From: Sipunculus nudus | Taxonomy: Eukaryota > Annelida > Sipuncula > Golfingiida > Sipunculidae | Assembly (NCBI GenBank): GCA_026874595.1 | Contig: CM049320.1 | Span: 20,287,714-20,351,713 of the forward strand | Length of the DNA: 64,000 nucleotides | Reading direction: 5' to 3' | Shown: in pieces, positions 58,410-64,000 of the stretch | Layout: the number at the start of each line of letters is the position of its first letter | How positions within the stretch are numbered: position 1 is the stretch's first letter | The notes under the pieces: model-generated | Told to the model about the DNA's origin: nothing | The model's input: only the letters and a program-made list of their open reading frames with translations | Database searches by the model: none | Translations under genes and position numbers: made by a program

Positions 58410-61400
58410 GTAAGTATGAAAGTGTAAACTAATAGGATCGAATTGCTATTTATTAGTATAAGTTTCGGTAAATCTACAATATTTCTAGGCTGAACATTTG
58501 AACATTTCAACTAGTCGGTGTCTTTTACAGGGTTATTCTCTGGACTGCTCGTGCGCCACTTAGGCTGTAAATGTTTGACCATTGTATGTGGCTTGATATC
58601 GGCGGTCGGTTCAATAGCTTCAGCATTTGCGCCAAACGTGTATACCCTGTATATTACGAAAGGTTGCGCAGGAGGTGAGTTTACTTTGTTCATGTTAACA
58701 TATTGTGTCAGTGATTCATAAATGACGTCTTATATAATTTATTGTTATCTAGCCTGTTCAATCTATTTTGTTCTTTAGAGTCAAATTAAGATGTTTCGTG
58801 AAGGTTCTTGATTTTGGTTATGTTTATTATCACGAATATTCATAAATCTTAAGTGACAGGCTGTACCTCGGGGCCTGAAACATTGATATTGATCACAATA
58901 AATAACAATAATATATCTATATTCTCTATTCCGTTTCACAGAAATACGTCCTTTAAAATTAAATCTGTTCACAAAATCTTCATGGAAGAACATAATAAAG
59001 CCCTTTGTAAACATCATACTGTTTTAGAATTTTCGTCGGTATGATATATGTGAACATGTCTAATTTTGTTCCCAACATAACATGTAACCCCATCAAAACC
59101 AGAGATAATAACTGTTTATAAATTTTATAAAATTTCATTATTTATCATAATTAGCAAAGTATCAATATTATTAATAATAAATTAGAACTTTAATAATAAA
59201 TTAGAGCTATAATTATTCTTACAATGCTATTACAAAGAAAGAAGGAATAAATCATCAAAAAGATGAGCTTTTACATGATCAGTATACTATATATCAATTA
59301 ACATTTTTGCCTCATCGCATGTCGTCAGGCTGTGCGTTCTATCATTATGATGTGCAATCACTACGTTAACTTCGATTGTAACTCAAATAATCGCAGTTTC
59401 CCGCGTGGTATAACCATGTATGTTGAATAACCATATAATATAATTATTTCTTTTCTTTAGGTTTATTAATTGGTGCTGTCGGGGTGACAACGATGGTCCC
59501 CATCACTCAGTATTTTGATAAGAAGAAAGGATTAGCCATGTCTCTCCGGACCATGGGTCCCGGCTTGGGGGCGTTCGTGTGGCCGCCTTTAGTCCAGTTC
59601 CTCGTCTCCAAATATACATGGCGTGGAGCCATGCTAGTCATTGGCGGCTTACAACTCAATATAATTGCTTTAGGCTTGCTGCTAAACCCTCCACCAGGAA
59701 GCAAAAGAACCAACAACAAAACAAAATGGAAATGCACACTAAAAATCTTCTTTGATTATACCCTCCTTAAAGATTTAGTATTTGTGTTTTTCACATTTTC
59801 TTTTGTGTCAACGTTTGTTGGGCACACGGTCCCTTTCAACTTTCTTCCAAGTCTGGCAAGAATTCGTGGTGTCTCGGCCTCAGATAGCGCGTGGTTGGTG
59901 TCTATCATTGGTATCTGTAGCTGTATCGCCCGCCCTCTCTATGGAATATTGGCAGACAAGGCCAGGACGCTCCGGGTACATCTCTATGCCCTGTCCGTAG
60001 TAGTCACCGGTGGCGTGATAATTGTGACGTCGCAACTGCATTCCTTCACCATGTTTGCAGTTTTCAGCAGTGCTTTCGGTCTTGCTAACAGTGAGTATGT
60101 TTTTAGATTTGTATCATCTTCTATTTCTCATCAAATATCTAATTACTTAAATGAAAAAGCAAATTAAATAAGGTATGTTTATTTGCTTATGTTTTTATTT
60201 AAATTTTTATTTATTTTATTTTATTTTATTTTTATTAATGAATGTTTTGTATATAATTAAATACATTTTCCCATCCTATATATTATTATAGGAATGAAAA
60301 ATTTGTTAAGATATGTTTATTTACTTAAAAAAAAATTCATGTTAAGGAAAATTGCAATGTTCCCGAGTTTCCAATGTTTTCTTTTAATGAGCTGATATTA
60401 CCTTTGCTGATATCATTCACATTACGTACGGACATTATAGTTCTTCCACGATTAGCATTACCATAAGCACACGTCATAAACTCTTTTTACTCATTCTAAT
60501 TTCTTCGTAACCATGAACATTTTACAGTTAATTCTGCCGACTAAGACCTTATTTACAATTTGATTCATCTCATTTTAAACAGAATAGATTTAAGTATATT
60601 TACAGTTATGAAGAAATTAGAATTAAAAAAACTGGCAGTGTGTAACAATGGCTACGTCAAATAATTTGTACACAAACCTTGGCTTTTTTGTCCAATAAGA
60701 CAAAGAGATATGAATATTATGGATCCTACCAGCATTTATGAATTTCAACATTTCGATTTGAATATCTCAGGATACACCTGCTTTGGAAGTATGCACCACA
60801 TACCAATATTCTTCATTGGTTTTTGAATTATGTAAATATAACTTTTTTTTTAATTTTCGACAAGGTTCTTATCTAAAGGATGCTAAAAGGGCTGCTTCGT
60901 CATATCCAACTTTATAGCCAAGTCATTTTTTATAAATAAACGGTGTTTATAATAACTTTAAGATTATTCTCCTTACAATAAAGAGCTTTTTTTGTGTGGG
61001 GTCTTGTGAGTCGCCTATCTGTACCAAAACGCCATGAAAAAGCTTGTCCGATTCACGTTAGGGATCCAGATCAAAATGTATTTGATTTTAATTTTATGTT
61101 CTTATATGTTTAAATATACCTCACAACACATATTTCAACAAACTACTCAGAGTTTCCTTCTTTACAGTAATGTTTACTTGTAAACATAAACTATGTATAC
61201 AAGATCCAGCGTATAAGTCTTAGGCGAATTTCCAGTATTATATTTACTACCGGTATACCGGGTTATGCTGCAAAATGCCAGCCCCCCATGGGCGATGTCG
61301 AGAAACTGGGAGAAATATACCTGTCAGGGTTCGATAAGTGGTGGTGATGTGACACGAAGTACTCCGAGTACAGCGTCCAGGCGAGAATCTGTCTGCGGAG

Positions 61401-62254
61401 AGAGTTTGGTCGGAAGGGGATCGACTTGTATCGGCAAAGTTAATATAGAAAAACGAGATAATGAAATAACGCTTTTTTGGCACACGACCTTATCCTCAAA
61501 TTATTGTAGGATGCTCCAATGTTTTATCTATCCACCTTAGGTGATAGCAAGGTTTTATAATTACTCTTAATTACAGGTAATTACATGGTCCTAATGTTCA
61601 CAATACTCAGCGACATAGTACCCCCTCAACAGATGGCGACAGCTGCTGGACTGGTGGGGTCTATAGTTGCGGCTGTTTCATTGGCAACAAGCTCTTTGGC
61701 AGGTAAGGCTGAGACTAAATAAACCTGCTGTTTGTCATTCACATTTAAGACATATGGATTTGAAGAACAGTTCTCTGAAGAAAGTGCATAAACATGCAAA
61801 GAAAGTTAAATTCATATACTCAGATATTACATATGAATATGTAATATAAACATATACAGTCAAATCATAGTCATATCTGGGACACACATTTCCGTGTCTA
61901 ATCGAATTCACTTAACGATTTTTCGTCAAAAGGCAGTGGTGCATGAGGCAGCTATTTTGGTGTTTGATGGGACGGTAATTATCCATATGTCATAATTTTT
62001 ATAATGTCTTCTTAGGCTGAATGGTTGATGCAACTAAAAGCTTTGGAACACCTTTCATTGCCTACGGTGCTCTGCAGATGAGCGCTTCTATTTTCATTGG
62101 GATCATGGCTCTCCTCCAGCGGATACGGAAGAAGAAGGAAACAAGAAAGGAAAACATTTACTTGAAAGAGGAATTGAAAAATTTGAATTCAACTCAGTCA
62201 CTAGATAAAGAAGATAACATTTCTATTTCAATTCCTGTAAAGACCTCTAGCTAG
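58205..62254 (+). CDS. SLC16-family monocarboxylate transporter, with in-frame TGA before the last TM segment
   Basis: Proton-linked or facilitative transporter of lactate/pyruvate-type solutes at the plasma membrane (family role). Five exons in matching phases: 58205-58409, 58531-58674, 59461-60090, 61577-61702 and 62016-62254. The MCT signature DGGYGW is at residues 11-16, followed by TM1. The second family motif YFDKKKGLAMS (134-144) lies between TM4 and TM5. A hydrophilic loop after PPPGSKRTNNK separates TM6 from TM7, and TM8 has IARPLYG. Exon 4 ends TM11 (VGSIVAAVSLATSSLAG). After the exon 4-5 junction the frame reads Gly, then TGA (62018-62020), then MVDATKSFGTPFIAYGALQM, clearly the normal continuation (family pattern G-W/F-x-x-D-x-T-x-S). 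So 369 residues precede the stop, and 77 more (TM12 and a basic tail) follow it to TAG 62252-62254. The total would be 447, normal for the family. No alternative acceptor is visible between the junction and the motif. It looks closest to the MCT12/13 group, but that is tentative. Confidence 0.9.
58531..58674 (+). CDS. Transporter exon 2
   Basis: GLFSGLLVRHLGCKCLTIVC, then GLISAVGSIASAFAPNVYTL and YITKGCAG: end of TM2, TM3 and start of TM4. Acceptor TCTTTTACAG, donor GGAG|GTGAGT. Confidence 0.93.
59461..60090 (+). CDS. Transporter exon 3 (TM4-TM10)
   Basis: The 630-base main exon, starting GLLIGAVGVTTMVPITQYF and ending FAVFSSAFGLAN. Acceptor TTTTCTTTAG, donor AACA|GTGAGT. Confidence 0.95.
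60091..61224. other. Transporter intron 3, AT-rich part
   Basis: Nothing recognisable beyond a T-rich (TTTTA)n-like stretch at 60195-60240. Confidence 0.5.
61225..61465 (+). other. Unexplained coding-like patch in transporter intron 3
   Basis: GC-richer than its flanks. One plus frame reads GYAAKCQPPMGDVEKLGEIY then LSGFDKWW, a TGA at the next codon, and CDTKYSEYSVQARICLRREF then GRKGIDLYRQS before TAA. Composition is protein-like on both sides of the TGA. No family recognised; other frames on both strands are also open, so it may be a decayed exon or transposon piece. Confidence 0.35.
61577..61702 (+). CDS. Transporter exon 4 (TM10-TM11)
   Basis: NYMVLMFTILSDIVPPQQMA then TAAGLVGSIVAAVSLATSSL and A. 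Acceptor AATTACAG, donor GCAG|GTAAGG. Confidence 0.93.
62016..62254 (+). CDS. Transporter exon 5, opens with TGA
   Basis: Acceptor GTCTTCTTAG. The first full codon (62018-62020) is TGA, followed in the same frame by MVDATKSFGTPFIAYGALQM, TM12 and a Lys/Glu-rich tail ending ISISIPVKTSS. Confidence 0.85.
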
Positions 62255-62886
62255 ATTCGGTCGTTTATAAGAATGTTCAAGTACATAATATACATAGTAT
62301 TATGCAGAATGGTCTTAGGTCAATGGTGAAAAGAAAGATTGTTTAAAAAATAACCATTGAGTCTTTCTGACACAAGGAAAGCTTATCTTATCGAGACAGA
62401 TGGATCAAGTCCCGGGTGGCATTTCCAGAGAGAATGTTTGAATATAACATGCACCTTGTTTCCCGAAAAAAATTGACAGTCCAGAGGAGTATGAACAGAT
62501 GCATGCTCTCCAACCCTTTCAAAGAGTACAATATAGCCCCCCCCCCCTTCCGAACATCATAATTTTCTTCGTTCGCGCTACTTACTATGTAACATATTTG
62601 GCTTTAGGAAAGTATTTTAGCTCAAAATTCAACAGTATATTTTAATTATTCAAATTTAATTTAAATCACCTCATTTACAAACATTCAGGAAGATGTATTA
62701 GGTTTACATTTAGGATGATTTAATAAGACAATTGACCCATAATATCATATACACAGTTTCGCAAAATGAGATATATAGTTGTGTCACAAGGAAAGCTTAT
62801 TCAGACTTGACAGATCAGTCTAGTCTTGGTTGTTTTTTTCCAGCAAGATGTATTGAATCTTCAATGTCAAAAGCTCAAAACTAGTA

Positions 62887-63181
62887 GGGGTCTGGACAGC
62901 TGAGCGATAAAACGCCCGGCCTTTTCCGCTGGCGACGAGAGTTCGATCCCAGGTGCTGCCATGTGTTGTAGTGACCCGTCCAAGTTCGGTGGTTCTCTCC
63001 GGGTTCTCCGGCTTCCTCCTTCTGTCTCACTACGATCTTCAACTCTATCAGTATCTTCTATTTTCGCCTTAAATATCTAACTGTACACCAACTTAATCTG
63101 TCAAACTTTGTCCTTGCTGAGGGAGCCAGTCCGGGCCGGATTTTCCGTAGACCTGTGACTGGCTCGAACGCGGAAATCACT

Positions 63182-63217
<36 letters not shown>

Positions 63218-63218
63218 G
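62887..63218 (+). mobile_element. tRNA-derived SINE with V-domain-like core
   Basis: The best-preserved SINE in the window. A-box-like TGGACAGCTGAGCG lies near the start and B-box GAGTTCGATCCC at 62939-62950. The core TCGGTGGTTCTCTCCGGGTT and CTCCGGCTTCCTCC resembles that of the V-SINE superfamily, which includes the RUDI element described from molluscs. A (TCAA)n tail ends near 63218. Confidence 0.75.
63184..63218. repeat. (AATC)n tail microsatellite
   Basis: About eight copies of TCAA/AATC forming the 3' tail of the SINE. Confidence 0.9.
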
Positions 63219-64000
63219 CTCACCACTGGTTGGTTTGGTAGTGCCACCTATATAAATCCCTGACTCTTATCATAATTGAAACCCGTATATATTCAAGCAT
63301 AGCGAAAGAACTTATAATATTGTAGATAACATCCCGTCATACGTTACTGAGACAAAGGAAACAGAAATGAACATAAATAAATTTATATGTATTTGTACCT
63401 AATTAATCTATATTAAGGGATTCCTAAAGGGAAAATTCAGTCAAATTCAGAGCTGATACGAAGCTTTGTTCCCCATGGCACTCGGCATTAATATATGGTT
63501 CTTGAAATACTTGAATTAACCTGTCAGTAATATAATTCCAGCGACCATTTGTCACGTATAAAGCAACGCCCCTAGGTGTTAAAAGGGAGTCTTGTGTCTA
63601 CAAATAAAAGCGACAGATAACGCACCTGTCGGATCGTCTAAGAACATTTATTTTGACTTTTTGAATTCTTATAAATACTGTGGTTGGCATTATATTCGCG
63701 AGGTTAAAATTTCGCGATTAGCATTTCTTTATTTGGCGAGGGTTCCTTTTTCGCGATCTTAAAAGAGCCTTAAATAATTTTCACAGAGTATATCCATTAT
63801 TATATTAATAAATTATGTTAAATAATACATGTGCCAAAACGTTTCAACTGAACCTTGGCCCAAATAAAACTTCGAATGACTTGAAATTAATTATAATTAC
63901 GGGTGAATATTTTGAAAGACAGGATATAATTTATAATAGCAATCTTTGACTTAACGGTAAAATACAAGATCTATTATAAGTTGTAACACCAGTCTTTTAC

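Larger units (their letters stand above)
62255..64000. other. 3' flank of the transporter
   Basis: No gene is supported. It contains the SINE at 62887-63218 and, at 63675-63765, TTCGCGAGGTTAAAATTTCG-type repeat text related to 58030-58080. No convincing AATAAA lies close to the stop. Confidence 0.5.

Noticed and set aside
62939-62950. Functional tRNA gene at the B-box
   Set aside because: The tRNA-like head cannot fold into a complete cloverleaf and is fused to a SINE core and (TCAA)n tail.

Overview
This is a stretch of animal nuclear DNA: AT-rich, with small exons, GT-AG introns of up to about 9 kb, and abundant degenerate transposons, SINEs and microsatellites. Exon style, a V-SINE-like retroposon and element families carrying GGAC/GTCC microsatellites suggest a lophotrochozoan, most likely a bivalve mollusc. 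That assignment is an inference. There are no bacterial-type features.

Three protein-coding genes can be assembled exon by exon with matching splice phases. (1) Plus strand, 2955-19509: the last 13 coding exons (560 residues) of a long coiled-coil protein, probably cytoskeletal or centrosomal in type, which I cannot assign to a family. Its upstream exons are not recognised and probably lie left of the window. (2) Minus strand, 52152 down to 28604: a complete 12-exon serine-pyruvate / alanine-glyoxylate aminotransferase (AGXT), 388 residues, with the PLP lysine, the other cofactor residues and a C-terminal Ala-Lys-Leu peroxisomal signal. (3) Plus strand, 58205-62254: a five-exon SLC16 monocarboxylate transporter whose last exon starts with an in-frame TGA just before the final membrane segment. 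Genes 1 and 2 converge. Genes 2 and 3 diverge across about 6 kb. AGXT makes pyruvate and glycine from alanine and glyoxylate, and the divergent neighbour belongs to a pyruvate/lactate-type transporter family, so a metabolic link is possible but unproven.

Between and inside the genes the window is dominated by mobile DNA. The clearest family is a non-autonomous Helitron with textbook ends (5' TC, 3' hairpin then CTAG, inserted between A and T) and an internal array built around a 12-bp palindrome. Copies lie at 3791-5256, 43481-44640, 45130-46567 (a palindromic copy with two 3' ends) and 49449-50515. Other families are: elements ending in a GTCC/GGAC tract plus a subterminal hairpin; a roughly 610-bp element present as an inverted pair; two copies of a 300-350 bp TIR element; a 224-bp foldback element with a TTAT duplication; and tRNA-derived SINEs. 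AGXT intron 2 contains a tandem array of perfect DR1-type nuclear-receptor motifs. Downstream of AGXT is a decayed copy of its last exon.

The 52.3-58.2 kb spacer is rich in TA, AAT and TG microsatellites and holds one anomalous GC-rich block at 57.43-57.79 kb.
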